Shown in pieces: positions 46,296 to 59,112 of a stretch of 64,000 bases of DNA. The position numbers and the translations under genes are program-made. The notes beneath the pieces are model-generated. The model was not told the origin of the DNA. It searched no databases and was given only the letters and a program-made list of their open reading frames with translations. Within the stretch, counting starts at the first letter, position 1; every line of letters begins with the position of its first letter. Location: positions 7,347,920 to 7,411,919 of the forward strand of contig NC_065420.1 of NCBI RefSeq assembly GCF_024362695.1, read 5' to 3'. Source of the DNA: Pectinophora gossypiella (taxonomy: Eukaryota; Arthropoda; Insecta; Lepidoptera; Gelechiidae).

Positions 46296-49200
46296 GATGT
46301 TGGTGGTAGGTACAGAAAATTACAAGGAATGTACTATATGCATTAATCTAAGTCAGATAAAGTTCCACAACAGGAAATCCCCAAGAAAGACAAAGGCTTA
46401 AAATAGTAACTTGTTATTAATAAGTCCCAACAAAAACATTTTCATGTATAATGTTTCCAAGACGAGATCATATCGATCTCAATGTCAAAAAGTTATTAGA
46501 TCTCATGTAGAGCCAAGCTTCTAACCTCTACACACCCTAACTACAAACCCTAAGTTTACAAACTCTATAAGTAAAGTGACACATGGAGCTTGTCCGTTTC
46601 GTTACTACAAGAACTATTTAACAGAATGGCAAACAGTAAATATATTTGTTGCCCATGTTGACAGCATGAAATAGAAAGCGCCAAAGTCAAATTGCAATAT
46701 TGCTTTCTTAGATCCATCACAGGAGATCCAATCAAAAACATAAATACATAGACAGACCTTAGGCTACAATACAGAATCTTATGTTATAAGAAGATATGAT
46801 ATGTTATACTGTTACTTATAAATAAATTTCAGGACTGACCATTGAACTTGACACCCATTTAGATCTCACTTCTTTTGTCGTTGAAGTCAACAACCAAAGC
46901 ATTTATTTCTTCGATTTGGCCATTTTAACTCCCCAGTACAATCAAATATCATGTGTTATGAAATAAGTTTTGACACGACAGTCGACTGATATTTTTTATA
47001 ATAAATAATTATTGTGATTAATACAATACAAGTGACTTTTACGACAAAAATAATATATGAATGAATCATAAACACACAAAACCTTACCTAGATCTTAGTT
47101 CAAATGTCGTCACGTGGAACCATAGGTACGAGTAGCTAAGTACTAAGTACGTTTGCAATTATAAGCATTTAACCTTTGAGACTAATAAGTACATGAGTAA
47201 GTACCGCTTTATTTTTCAAACAATAGAGATTATAATGATACATATTTTCTCGTAAAATTATGAGAATGTTGTTGACATCTAAATCCAAAATGGTCGTTAA
47301 TACCAAATAATGTGTACTTATGTTGGCCATGATTTATTATTTGGTACTTCATTGTTTTTGTCTGCGGTAACTGATTAATCGTCAAACGACTTAACCTATG
47401 AATAATTAAAAATGGAATAGGTATTACCAAAAATTCATATTTTTTTTTAGAACACAAAAAGCATCAGTTTCTAGGGTTCTATATTCAACTACCTACGTTT
47501 GTCGATAGGTAAATTAGATTTAAGTAATCTCTAGAGCCTAAGGATCGATTATGTTATTACTTGGGTATTACCGAGTAACGAAATTTATTTTAAATGCAAG
47601 AAAATATGTAATCGATTCGTTAAAATGCTGTCAAGAAAAGGTTGCTGCATAAAAATGAATTTAAATCAAGAATTGTAGGTTAGGTAATTATAGTTACGAC
47701 GTCATGGGCATATTTGGTCGGTTTTTGTAGTCCAATTAAAGGGTTTTTTTTAAACAAGTTCCATAGTACATCTAAATAAAGACTATTTTAAGAAAAATAC
47801 CACAGGTTATTGTGTTCGATATTTATGCTTAGCAACCAGCAAGCTAATGTCGAAGGTCCAAAGATCAAGATATTGATTTGACCAGTCCGTTACACCTGAC
47901 AAAAGTTATATCTATAAATTATCATTTAAAATTAAATAATGTTAATCTTAAAATTATTGGAGGGCAGTTCATTTCTATGATTAGATTATGCATACATTTT
48001 TATTAGTAATATAAACAAGTAAATAATAATCAAGATCGGAAATACTTTATATACTTACAGTACTTTAAAAAAAACAACTACGATATAAGTATAAACGTTT
48101 CCTTGATTGTGATTAAGCATTATGATCTCTATGTGAAGGAAAAAAGTAGGTATGTTTACGGAATATGTATCTACATTATTTTTTAATGACACAAGACCTA
48201 TGTACAGAATGGTAACGACAATTGTTGATCACGTGGCTATGTGGTTTTCCTAATAATTATGGTAAGTACATATATTTTTATAGGTTCTACTGCTTAGGCT
48301 AAACAATGATAAAAATATACATTAAGGAAAGACATAGATATAATACATACATATTTGGTATAATAAGTCACTAATTAAGTAAGTTAAGATAAGGAAGAGC
48401 CAAGCCTCCTAACACAGACTTTCCCAGTTTAAAGGGGGGCTTGGGTCAAATAGCATTTAAAAGAAAATATTGTCTGAAACGAATAAAGATTTTTTTTTTT
48501 TAGGCTATATTCCCCTTTATCATACTAATCGACTGCGAGGCGACTTTACATTCCGTTGAAAACCTTTAAAAAGTGATACATGCTTAGGTACTACATAAAT
48601 ACACATTACATGTAGAGGGGTGAAATGAGCCACAAATAATAATAATAATAAAAAAATTGCAGCCTCTTTTGATATGAAGTCCCATCTGTATGGTAGGAGA
48701 TGACCGCCCAGCCCACGCTGGCTATAGGTTTTCCTTCGCTGTTGATATCAAGACTCGTCTGGTGGTTTATCTCTTAATTGTTTTCTGAAAATTATAATCT
48801 GGGCCTCTTCAATACTAGAGAATATATGGGACTTTCTAGGTCAGTCCCACCCTCGGCCAGATCGTCACTTACTATCAGGTGAGATTATGGCCAAATGCTT
48901 GACTATCTTCCCTAAAAATAGGTCTTCTTCTTTTAATCTTATTATCTCCTACTGGGATGTAGAGCTCAAACAACATAATATCCACTCCTCGCTTACTTTT
49001 GCAGCTTTCTTCCATGACATATAAAATGTATCAACCATAATATGAAATTCAACACGTAAATAAAACTAAGATTGGTTCTTGTAGAGGGCACATAATTGAG
49101 CTGAAACTTGTGAAGAATGGTAAAAATCTTGACTATTCATTCAGGATAAGCGATAACAAACTGAATTGAAGTGGTTGCTTGTTTTATGTTGATTACGTAT

Positions 49201-50270
49201 TCTGATTGAACATATTTGGACATAGTCGTATTATTTGAACTTGTTTAAACAAATATTGAGTTTACCATTAAATTCACCTATTAAGGAGGCCTTTCGATAT
49301 TAGATTTTGATACCTTTTGTTGGCCATTTTACTCCGCTGTCAATGGTTTGATATTCTGGGTAGTTAGTAAATCCATCCATCTGAAATATCTTGCATTGCC
49401 ATTACTGGATATGAATCTCCTCCTTATGTCATTAAATGTTCCAATTTATAAGCAACTGATACAGTTTGACCATCATCATCTTGAATCATGAACTTACAAG
49501 TTTGTTGGAGACATTGTACCCTTTTATCACGTTTATATCATAGTTTACACCGTCTTTTCTAACGTGGCAGGGGCCTTTGGCGGCTCAACAATAACCCTGA
49601 CACTAGGGTTGATGAGGTTGGTAATTCACCTCGCAACTCACAGGATAGAAGATTTTATAGTTATTTCTAGACAATATTCGCAAAAAAAGTCTACGACTTT
49701 TGGACAATTCTCATATTGTTGGTGTGACCCCAGGGGAAAGTACATCGTCGGACACATGGTGGCCATCGTGGCGTTAAACGTGTTAAGAATTGGTCTTGCC
49801 CACGCCATTAGTTCACTAATAAATAGACCATTGCGATTATTAATCGTAATTAAACTAGCACTCTTTTTTACATATCTAACAGTACGGAAATTGACTCTTT
49901 CAATCTTGATGAAAACAATAAAGCACAACTATTTGTTCCTTCAACGTAGTTATTAATTAATACGAAACTTGATGAGTGGGACAGGCGTCAAAACGGCCAT
50001 CATAGCGTGCCGCCAGTTTAATAATCGTCCACATATCAGTCAATTTCGTCAGTTTCTGCAACTGCACAATGTCACATAGATTCACAAGGATGTGACTATT
50101 ATTACAACGTTTGAACAAATATGCAAGGTGTCATGTCCACAAGTGGAATATTACACGTTTGGTCGATGGACCGTTTTTTATTTGGATCGCGTCAGCATTC
50201 GGCCCGTCTGATGATGTTTACACGATCAAATAGACAACAGATCTGTACGTGTTTTCCTCCCGTAAGATCA

Positions 50271-50300
50271 TATATAATAAGCTTCACGGAATATTCAGTC
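50271..50300 (+). promoter_or_regulatory. CSP1 core promoter and 5' UTR intron
   Basis: tatataataag (50271-50281) is followed about 24 bases later by tcagtc, the arthropod initiator consensus. The presumed 5' UTR exon then runs to a gtaagtgg donor at 50332, and the acceptor ttaattccag lies just before 50699, eight bases upstream of the ATG. The intron in the leader is inferred from these sites. Confidence 0.55.
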
Positions 50301-50706
50301 AGTAGGCGCTCAGCTGAGGTATACGAAACTTGTAAGTGGATACCTGTCTTTTATTTATTTTAATAATTCCATATTTATTAAGGTGACTATTGAGATTTGA
50401 TTTAAGGCATTTTAATTTTTTATTTGATTTCTTTTTTGTGTAATTATGAGGTGTCTAGTCCCGAGCTTTCATATCATATAACTCGTTTAAAATGTCTTGG
50501 ATTTGTGTTTGTTTGTCATATAATTCCTGAGACTTTATACCATAAGTGGCTATATATTTGTCTATATAGTTGTCTTCTGATTCACAATTAGCCGGTATCC
50601 CTTTCTCAAAGGGCAGAACCGCGAGCCATCAATAAAACCAGCACTGCTGATTTTCTAAACACACACAGTTCTAATCGTTCTCTTCATTTAATTCCAGTTT
50701 CCAATC

Positions 50707-51723
50707 ATGAAAACAATCCTAGTTCTTTGCGCCGTGCTGGCGATGGCTCTCGCCCGCCCTGATGGCGAGACCTACAACCCAGCTTACGACAGCTTCAACG
50801 CCCAGGAGCTTGTGGACAACGAACGCCTCCTCAAGAACTACGGCAAGTGCTTCCTCGACAAGGGACCCTGCACACCTGAGGGCACTGACTTCAAGAGTAA
50901 GTTTACAAGACATGTGTTATTTTTTTGTCGTTGTTATTGTCTTGTCTAGCAAGAAGTGTCTTAATGCTGGCTTATTCCTCTATTTATTACACGACGGTAA
51001 TTCTTCCGGGCAACCGAGGCGGAAAGTGTCAAATTAATTTGTACACCCTTTCTTGTACACTTTTGAACTATAGATGTAGAAACAATAGTAATAGGTAGTG
51101 CATAACACGGATCGTAGAGTCTAAAAGCCATTTATAAAGTTTACTATATGTTCAATTCCATCATGGATTTACTATATAATATAATCTCAAATATTCTTAC
51201 TTAGACAAGTCGCCAGTTACTTAACATTTGGTTAATTTAGAAAATTGGTTCTTTTCTTGGCTTTGCTACAGATTTCACTCCTGAATACAAGTTACGAACT
51301 AAAGTGCCCCAATATGTATTAGCTGCTTGTAATAGCACAGGCGCTATCACTTTACTTTCCATCATTGTGATGATCAAAATATAAAACAGAGTAGTCATAG
51401 GAGAATGCTTAGAGCTCTATTATAATACCTATTGTCTTCCTTTTTAAGACAAGATCTGCCGTAATTGAATTTGTGTACAAAATTTTCGAAAATAATTTCA
51501 CTTTACTTACAAAAAAACATTTTTTTTTTTCACAGAACGCATCCCTGAAGCGCTAAGAACGAACTGCGCTAAGTGCACCCCTAAACAAAAGGAGTTGGTA
51601 CGCACCGTGGTCCGCGGCTTCCAACAGAAGCTTCCTGAAGTCTGGCAGGAGCTCGCACAGAAGGAGGACCCTAAGGGAGAGTTCAAGGAGGCCTTCGAAA
51701 AGTTCCTCTCAGGCAAAGACTAA
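50707..51723 (+). CDS. Chemosensory protein 1 (OS-D/CSP family)
   Basis: CSPs are small secreted helical proteins that carry hydrophobic ligands in sensilla and many other tissues. Exon 1 (50707-50896) gives the signal MKTILVLCAVLAMALA and the mature start RPDGETYNPAYDSFNAQELV, with the first two Cys (KCFLDKGPC). It ends one base into a Lys codon at gtaagt. Exon 2 (51536-51723) follows tttttcacag and encodes KRIPEALRTNCAKCTPKQKE to SGKD. The Cys spacing is C-x6-C-x18-C-x2-C, exactly that of the family, and the intron one base into a Lys codon is the conserved CSP position. The total of 125 residues is normal length. Codons are GC-rich at third positions, suggesting strong expression. It is followed by two further CSP genes in the same direction. 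Confidence 0.96.
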
Positions 51724-52711
51724 ACCAAAGATAGCAAAAACCATGGAGCAGTAACAAAGAGAAGTTAGCGTTAAGTTTGGCCAAATAGTGAATCTGAGGC
51801 AAAACAATAAGTTAAGTCCGTCAAAAAAAAAGATATCCATATAGTGCCCCCATTACGCAAGATTCAGCTCATAGGGTGTTATTTTATATAATTTCAGTGT
51901 TTGTTGCGCCCTATTCCTCTCGTAATGAACTATCGCCAACTACTTACTCTTTCAAAGGAAAATCTACTGACCGCAAACAAAACACAATCTTCTTTGTATA
52001 TCGTCCTATCATTGTTTGTAGTATAGACATAATCATCTCCGTCCTATAAAATATCTTGTACTTATTATTTAAAACTAGCTGTATTATTGTGTAATGTTGT
52101 GGAGTGTCTAGATATCTTCAGTTCCATATTGTGATTTTAATGTTAGTAGTCTTCCTGTTAAATCTTTTTAAGCATCACATTATATTTAGATTTTATATAT
52201 ACTTTTTTATAATAATATGATGAAAAATACAAAATTTATAAAATAATTTGTTTTTGTTTCTTACTTTGTAAAATGTATTGGAGAAGGCAGAGCCACCGTT
52301 ACATGGAGTATTAAAAGGCATAATGTTTAATTTGCAGCTCTACAAAAAATGACTGTAATAATATAATATCGGAATTTGACTTTTAAATATAATAAATCAA
52401 ATACAAAAAACTTATCTCTAAAAGTCGACATAAAGTTGGCTGGATTGGTTCAAAGTATTTAATTAAATAACCTTTAAAGCGAAAAGAAAGTATAAGTAAA
52501 ATAATAATAAATGGCTTTTACTTTAGTTTTTTGGGACGAACAGCCAGTAATAGCATTTATTCTTTGAATAGGTATTATTCTCTTTGGTCTTAATCTCATT
52601 GCCTCATTCATTTCTAAATAAATGCCACATTGGTTGGTTATTAAATAATATAATTATTTTGTTCGTTAGATATAGATCATATATTACCATTTGCGTTTTT
52701 AATTATAACTA

Positions 52712-53990
52712 GATGTCGCGTGGTTCGCTCGCAGCAAGCTGCTCGCGTATCTTGTTTTCCCGCCATTTTTTTACCGCGATAGAATTTGACCAAGACTAAA
52801 ATAGGTTTCGTGAAATCAAAAAAGTTCTAGGTGCTATAGTTTTGCCAGGCCGTAGGGTGTCTCCTTGATGCGGAGCACTTTTCCAAGATGACGTTCCGAT
52901 CACACCCCTATACATCACTGTTACTTCCGAAACATTTTCTGGAAAAACAAAATTTTGTATGGCGGCCATCTTGTTTTTCCGCCATTTTGATTTTTTTTTT
53001 TTCACCGGCGATAAAATTTGACCAAGATTTAAATAGGTTTCGTGAAATCAAAAAAGTTCTAGGTGCTATAGTTTTGCCAGGCCGTAGGGTGTCTCCCTGA
53101 TGCGGAGCAGTTTTCCAAGATGACGTTCCCATAACACCCCTATACATCGTTTTTACACCCGAGACATTTTCTGTAAAAACAAAAATTTGTATGGCGGCCA
53201 TCTTGATTTTCGGCCATTTTGATTTTTTTTTACCGGCGATAAAATTTGACCAAGATTTTATTAGGTTTGGTGAAAAAAGAATCGTTCCAGGTGCGATAGT
53301 TTTCCCAGGCCGTAGGGTGCCGCCCTGATGCGGAGCAGTTTTTGAAAGTCGGGAAGTATTTCCATACTCAATATGACATTTTGATCTCATCCCTCTTACA
53401 TCACATTCACCCCGAGGCATTTTCGAGAAAAACGAAAATTTTGTATGGCGGCCATCTTGTTTTTCCGCCATTTTGATTTTTTGTCACTGCCAATTGAATT
53501 TGACCAAGGTTTAAATATGTCTTGTGAAAACCAAAAAGTTCTAGGTGCTATAGTTTTGCCAGGCCGTAGGGTGTCTCCCTGATGCGGAGCAGTTTTCGAA
53601 GATCTAGCAGTATTTCCATACTCAATAAGACGTTCCGATTACACCCCCGTTCACAGTTTTTACCCCCAAGACATTTTCTGGAAAAACAAAAATTTGTATG
53701 GCGGCCATCTTGTTTATCCGCCATTTTGATTTTTTTTCACCCACGATAGAATTTGACCAAGATTTTAATAGGTTTCGTGAAAAAAGAATCGTTCCAGGTG
53801 CGATAGTTTTGCCAGACGGTAGGGTGTCTCCCTGATGCGGAGCAGTTTTCCAAGATCTGGAAGTTTTCCCATACTCATCGGAACATCTTGATCACATCCC
53901 CCATACATCATTTTTACCCCCCGACGCTCCTTCTGGGAGAACAACCCTGTCAGTGAGTCAGTGAGTCAGTGAGTCAGTCAGTCAGTACAT
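52712..53990. repeat. Tandem array of about five 220-255-bp units
   Basis: The landmark ggccgtagggtgtctcc recurs at about 52850, 53085, 53308 (changed), 53560 and 53815 (changed). Each unit contains tgaccaagat, ggtgctatagttttgccagg, tgatgcggagcagtttt and a block with atggcggccatcttg next to ccgccattttgattttt. It starts after atgtcgcgtggttcgctcgc and ends in a gtcagtgagtcagt microsatellite. Minus-strand reading frames through two units (52908-53471) repeat a motif containing APHQGxTLRPGKTIAP, but there is no start context or known domain. It is most likely a non-coding mobile element with internal repeats. Confidence 0.8.
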
Positions 53991-55099
53991 GGGTTTGTAG
54001 CTATATATATTATAATAATACAAATAAATCTAACAAATAAATAATCTAATAAATCTTTTCTTATTAATTTCGACTTTTGCGGCCATCTTAGAATCCTATG
54101 AATTAATAAAATCAATTCCAAATATTATTCATTTTGCTTAAAAGTTTATAACAGGCGTTTCTACGCCTAGGTAGGTACGATAGGTAGAAACCTATCAACC
54201 TTTTTTACCAGACCATTAAACCAAACCGGTACCAGAGGGGACAGTTAAATTAATGAATTAACGAACCTCTCGTTTCAGAATATCTGTCTGTCTCTTTGAT
54301 GGGGAGGTTTATATAAAGTTATGTGTCATAGGCTCATAGCATAGCTCCACCACAGCACAAGCTAAGCCTTTTCCTTTTGCCCGTTTGTTAATATACTTAA
54401 TTACCTATTTGTTAAAAAAAATTTAAACTGTCACTGGCAATAAAATTTTGTTCTTATTCTTAAATAGTCCATGCGAGTGAAGTCACGGACGGTCGCTTGT
54501 TTTAACGTAACATTAAATTTTATTTCTTATTTATTACCTATCAAATAAGTATTAAAAGTATTTTGACCATGAAACAGTGCAACTTGCATATATCTTTTAA
54601 GTGTCGTATTGTATTTGCATAATCAGTTAATTGTTGAGTCATATATTTACTTATTTTACAATAAAAGGAGATAACATTATTCAATGTAAAAAATATTTTG
54701 TAATTTGGCAAAATACGGAAAGAATTTGGCTATTCAAAGCGGCATGGGATGGGTCATCTGTCCATATACCTAGAGATAGACTATTTAATCTAGCCAGTAA
54801 CGGGCTGGTGAGGGTAACCTGACGCCTAATCGTGTTACTCAGTTTCTATACTGACATATAATCCTATCCTGTGATTGATTAAAACTGACAACTCATGTAA
54901 ATTTCTTGATATTTTAGCCAATCATAGCATAATATACAAAAATAGAATCTGAGCTACACGAACACTTCCCGTATGTATATGAGAGCACCCTGTGACAATT
55001 TTGACTACATACCCGGGATGAAAGTATACTATTTTTTTTGCTCAAGTCCAGTTAAGAAGTGATTAAATTAAACATTTATAAAACCAGATAGGTAACACA

Positions 55100-55277
55100 A
55101 CATACATACATACATAAACTCACGCCCGTAATCCCAAATGGGGTGGGCAGAGCCACAAGTAATCAAAGACAACTTGCAGCCACTGTTGATACGAAGTCCT
55201 AAGATGGATATGATGAACCTTATGGTGATAAGGGATCAGCCTATCGCCCATAACATTAGTCCATCATGTTAGAGGAC
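55100..55277 (+). mobile_element. Family C repeat, second copy
   Basis: (cata)n followed by aactcacgcccgtaatccca and the block ending cccataacattag. About 95% like 25207-25392 by eye. It is directly followed by a SINE-tail repeat at 55299. Confidence 0.65.
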
Positions 55278-55298
55278 GCAATCCCTCTGTCGGTTTAA

Positions 55299-55413
55299 CA
55301 CAAACAGCCTATATACGTCCCACTGCTGGTCACAGGCCTCCTCTCAATCAACCAGAGGGGGTATGGAGCATATATGGAGCACCACGCACCTCTACTGCGG
55401 GTTGGTGGAGGTG
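55299..55413 (+). mobile_element. SINE-type tail
   Basis: acacaaacagcctatatacg, cccactgctggtcacaggcc and ctactgcgggttggtggagg. Same repeat as 13220, 25859, 27281 and 44766. Confidence 0.55.
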
Positions 55414-55811
55414 TTAAACATTCATACACATTATAAATCACTCATCAGTTTTGAGTCGTATAAAATAATTAAGTTGATCTATGGTACTTATATCAGAAAG
55501 CACTCATTTACTTACACAATAAATAAACAATTACCATTTACCAGATAGGTACAATGTAGTAGTTAGGTACTTAAGTTATCAACAATCTACTCTTTCTGGT
55601 AAATATTTTTATCTATGGAAGAATTTACCTAACGACCCGACGTCTGTCTCTCTACAAAAACTAAAGCACTCCATTACATGTCACAGTCACGTATCGTAGC
55701 AAAAAATAAACACATTATTGTCAACAAGATTTGTATCGGGATGTTTAAGTTATATGTATAAGACAGTGCATAGGTAGCCATTTTAACCTTGTAGGGACAC
55801 GGGAGTGCGTA

Positions 55812-55870
55812 TAAAAGGAATAAACCCACCGAACACGGCTTCATTTGGCTTGTCTATTCAACTGATTAAT
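55812..55870 (+). promoter_or_regulatory. Probable CSP2 promoter and untranslated first exon
   Basis: gcgtataaaaggaataaacc has a TATA box near 55812, about 30 bases before cttcatttggc. A donor gtaagtattt begins at 55871. The matching acceptor tctttatttcag ends at 57134, 20 bases before the CSP2 ATG. This implies a leader exon of about 30 bases and a 1.26-kb leader intron. Confidence 0.55.
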
Positions 55871-56763
55871 GTAAGTATTTTATACTACCACCTCGCAACT
55901 TGCTAGCAACAGTGTTATAAGCATAAAAAACGTAACAAAAAGTATAACATCTCGGATAATTATGCGTCTTACATAATATGTATATCTGTTTTTCTCTGAG
56001 TCAACTATGTGTATCTGTTATTATTGTTGTAACTGATTATCGCGTTGAAGTGTGCTCGATTATTTAACACAGTTACGTGAATGTTTCTGGCCTTTGCCGT
56101 GAAATCTTACGACAGCAACGGTGTGTAATAAACACCTTTTTTGTTTCGGTGTGACATGGTTTTGTTTTGACCGATCCGGATTTATTGCCGGTTGCGATAA
56201 CAATAAGAGCGAGTTTAATCGAATTTTGAGAATAAATACGAATTTAGTATGTTTCAGTTTAAATTAAATTAACATAAAGACCGTACTCCTCTCTAGGTCA
56301 CCCTCTAGGCCCTTTAAACTAAAATGTTTTAACATAGGCTTTGGACTTTCGCGTTCTAGCCTATTTCTCATTTTTGTATAAATACGACTTTATTGTAAAC
56401 ATCATTATTATCATAAGTTCACGACTATATTCCTAATAGAGCTAGTCAGAGCCACATACGTCGCTAGATGTACTGATTACACACGTTTTACCGGGCCTTC
56501 AAACGATTCTGGCGACGTTTTTAAGATGTATATATTTTTTTATTCCATAGACACACATGTCATGTGAATATCTATTATAATATGTTATATGTGTCACTGT
56601 GTAACTAAACAAACCAAAACAATTGTTTGGCCAAGGCGAAGAGTATAGGCCCAAGGAACAAGAAGGTACCTACTTAGGATATGCGTACCTATCATACATT
56701 TAACAGAATAGAAATTAAAAAGTAAAGATATCTGCAATCGGAACCCCACTAAATGATTAGGCT

Positions 56764-56950
56764 AGTTTCCAACGATTCAAATAAGTTACTTTTTACTAAA
56801 CGTCAAAACACGAAATTACTATGGAACTTGTAGGAAAAAGCACACTGTGATGCCATAGAAAAACGCGATAAAATGTCGGACTTATTATATTACTCTTTTC
56901 TTGATTAAAATTCATAAATGAGTTGAATAGAACAAAATTATTTTCGTTAG
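56764..56950. mobile_element. Half copy of the 34.5-kb MITE
   Basis: agtttccaacgattcaaata, then ttactttttactaaacgtca and catagaaaaacgcgataaaa match one arm of the element at 34511-34833. It lies within the presumed CSP2 leader intron. Confidence 0.6.
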
Positions 56951-57154
56951 TTTTAGATCACTTCACTCTTTATTTAGAAATCAGAATTTCATAGGTACTT
57001 AATTTATCTTGACCCTAGTACACGACCCAATTGCTTTGTTTGATTGTGGGAGTGGAGTTTCCTCAACAAATCTGACGAAAAATATTTTATCGAGCAATAG
57101 AAATTATTGTCAAAAAATATGATCTTTATTTCAGACAAATCTCACTCTGTAGAA

Positions 57155-59112
57155 ATGAAGTTGTTCATTGGATTATGCTTGATGGCGATGGCTGCTGCCC
57201 AGACGTACAGCCCTGAGAATGACAACCTGGACATTGAAGCCGTGGTCAACAATGACGACACCCTGAAAGCTTTCTACGGTTGCTTCATGGAAACTGGCTC
57301 TTGCGATGCCGTACAAGCGGATTTTAAGAGTAAGTAAATAAATCGTGTGTTCTTTAGGTAGTAAGTACAGTGACTTATCACTTATTTTGTAAACAAAAAT
57401 TTTCGGTTTTAAACGGCTTCGCCGCTGATAGACAACGATTTAAATTTGAATGATTTTCTTATGTTATAGTTGAGGCAACATTAGTATATCTGGCTGGATA
57501 TTTTTAGCACGGTTCGTAAATTTTTTAGAAGTAAATTAGATTATACTTACCTACATATATACATAAACTCGCGCTCGTAATTCCTAATGGGGTAGGCAGA
57601 GCCACAAATAACCAAAAACAACTTGCTGCCGCTGTCATACTTACCTGTATTTAAAAATTATATTTGTGTTAAAGAAACTTTAAAAGAATCAGATCATTGT
57701 ATTTTGATTACCTATTTGCACTTCTGCCCATTCCTTTAAGGATTACGGGCATGATTTTATGAATGTATGTAATAGAATCGTCTAGATTTCGTGCAACGTC
57801 TCGAACTCGCGACATGTTAATTCATGGTATTATGTTATGGCCAGAGTGCAATTTTGTTCATAATTGCTTATTGTATGCATATCTTGACCCTTTTTACAAA
57901 CTTGTTTATCTACTTCGGAATAGACTTAACAGTCATAATAATTTTTGTATTCTATGTTATCTTATTTATGTATCATATTTTGTGCCTGGAAAAATCCCAA
58001 AACTTACTATTGTTAAAGAAACCTTCAATTGAAAGGATAATAATAAATAGATCTATCTACACATGATTATAGCAATGAGTACTAAAAATAAACTTAGGTA
58101 CAGTCATGAGCTATTGCTCATGACTGTACATGGGTACATTATATTTAATGTACCCACTTTAGGACTCTGTCGCACTAACATATTTGACATTTAGTGAGAC
58201 TTACAATTAAATTTGTCAAAAAAGTTAATGGTACTAAAGTGTATACATATTAATGCTCGTGACCGTACTTACTTACCTACATCTGTAATATTTATAGACT
58301 TTAGTTACCTACTTACGAATTAGTTTTTCATTTTCATTTGAAAAAGCTATCATTAAAAATACAACAATATATAGATATTATTTAATGTTTGTCTATTTTG
58401 GGGTCTAGTATACGTGACTAATTCAAGTCTTTATAGGTAATAATATTCTCTAATGCCAACATTATAAAACATAGTCTATGCAGAGTTTGTAGTCTCAGCT
58501 ATTTGGATTGTGTTCTGATATGTCAGCCAGTAAGCTTGTACTTGTAGATACAATTCTTCTTCTTATCGTGCCGGTTGTGAGGTGGAATACCAACCTCATC
58601 AACCCTGGTGTCAGGGTTATTATTGAGGCGCCAAAGGCCGCTGACATGGCTCATGTAACGACTACATATTTACATCAGTAAGTAGTAACCGGAACCAACG
58701 GCTTAACATACCTTCCGAAGCACGGATCATCTTACTTTCGGACAATCAGGTGATCAGCTTGTAATGTCCTAACCAAACTAGGTATCACAAAGTAATTTTT
58801 GTGATGTCCCCACCGGGATTCGAACCCGGGGCATCCAGAGCGTGAGCCCAACGCTCAACCACTGGACCACGGGAGGCCGTAGATACAATTAAGATGTAAT
58901 GTTAACCAAGAAATTGTTTCCTAACAGAGGACCTCCCCGAGGCAGTGGAGCAGGCGTGTGCTAAATGCACTTCAGCGCAGAAGCACATCCTCAAGCGCTT
59001 CCTGGAAGCGCTAAAGCAGAAGTTCCCTCAAGAGTATGAAGAGTTCAGGAAGAAGTTCGACCCTGAAACCAAGTACTTCACAAAACTGGAAACTGCTGTC
59101 GCCAACTCTTAA
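57155..59112 (+). CDS. Chemosensory protein 2 (OS-D/CSP family)
   Basis: Exon 1 (57155-57329) starts MKLFIGLCLMAMAAAQTYSP, a clear signal peptide; the frame is open upstream but begins before the splice acceptor. It carries the first Cys pair (GCFMETGSC) and ends one base into a Lys codon at gtaagt. Exon 2 (58928-59112) follows ctaacag and encodes KDLPEAVEQACAKCTSAQKH to TAVANS. The spacing is C-x6-C-x18-C-x2-C with the conserved intron position; 119 residues, normal for the family. The mature N-terminus has an acidic run (NDNLDIEAVVNNDD). AATAAA lies about 50 bases after the stop. Its 1.6-kb intron contains a family C repeat and a complete SINE. Likely a hydrophobic ligand carrier in haemolymph or sensillar lymph. 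Confidence 0.95.
57550..57635 (+). mobile_element. Family C repeat fragment in the CSP2 intron
   Basis: acataaactcgcgctcgtaa followed by aatggggtaggcagagccac. A truncated relative of 25207-25392. Confidence 0.5.
58556..58878 (-). mobile_element. SINE family 2 with 12-bp target-site duplication
   Basis: Flanked by gtagatacaatt (58544-58555 and 58879-58890). In minus orientation it opens with gcctcccgtggtccagtggt (tRNA A box), has gggttcgaatcccgg (B box), then the core and a tail with cctttggcgcctcaataa. Intact pol III promoter boxes and a perfect duplication indicate a fairly young insertion in the CSP2 intron. Confidence 0.88.

Larger units (their letters stand above)
42464..50706. other. 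8-kb intergenic region, repeats only
   Basis: No supported coding gene. It contains the TATA box of the microexon gene, a (GA)16 run, two SINE copies (44766-45081 and 45101-45453), a family D MITE fragment, a remnant of the 16.5-kb MITE (46679-46720), a SINE fragment at about 49565-49650 and the CSP1 promoter. The reading frame 49564-49956 begins inside that SINE fragment and is not credible. Confidence 0.5.
51724..57154. other. Spacer between CSP1 and CSP2
   Basis: Contains the 52712-53990 tandem repeat array, family C and SINE-tail repeats at 55100-55413, the CSP2 promoter near 55813 and a half MITE at 56764-56950. No other gene seen. Confidence 0.5.

Noticed and set aside
49564..49956. 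130-codon plus-strand reading frame
   Set aside because: Its first 25-30 codons lie in a SINE family 2 fragment, the rest is hydrophobic AT-rich sequence with no splice or promoter context, and the opposite strand is also open.
52908..53471. 187-codon minus-strand frame with repeated motif in the tandem array
   Set aside because: The repeat of the protein follows from the DNA repeat, the frame changes between units, and there is no start context or domain.
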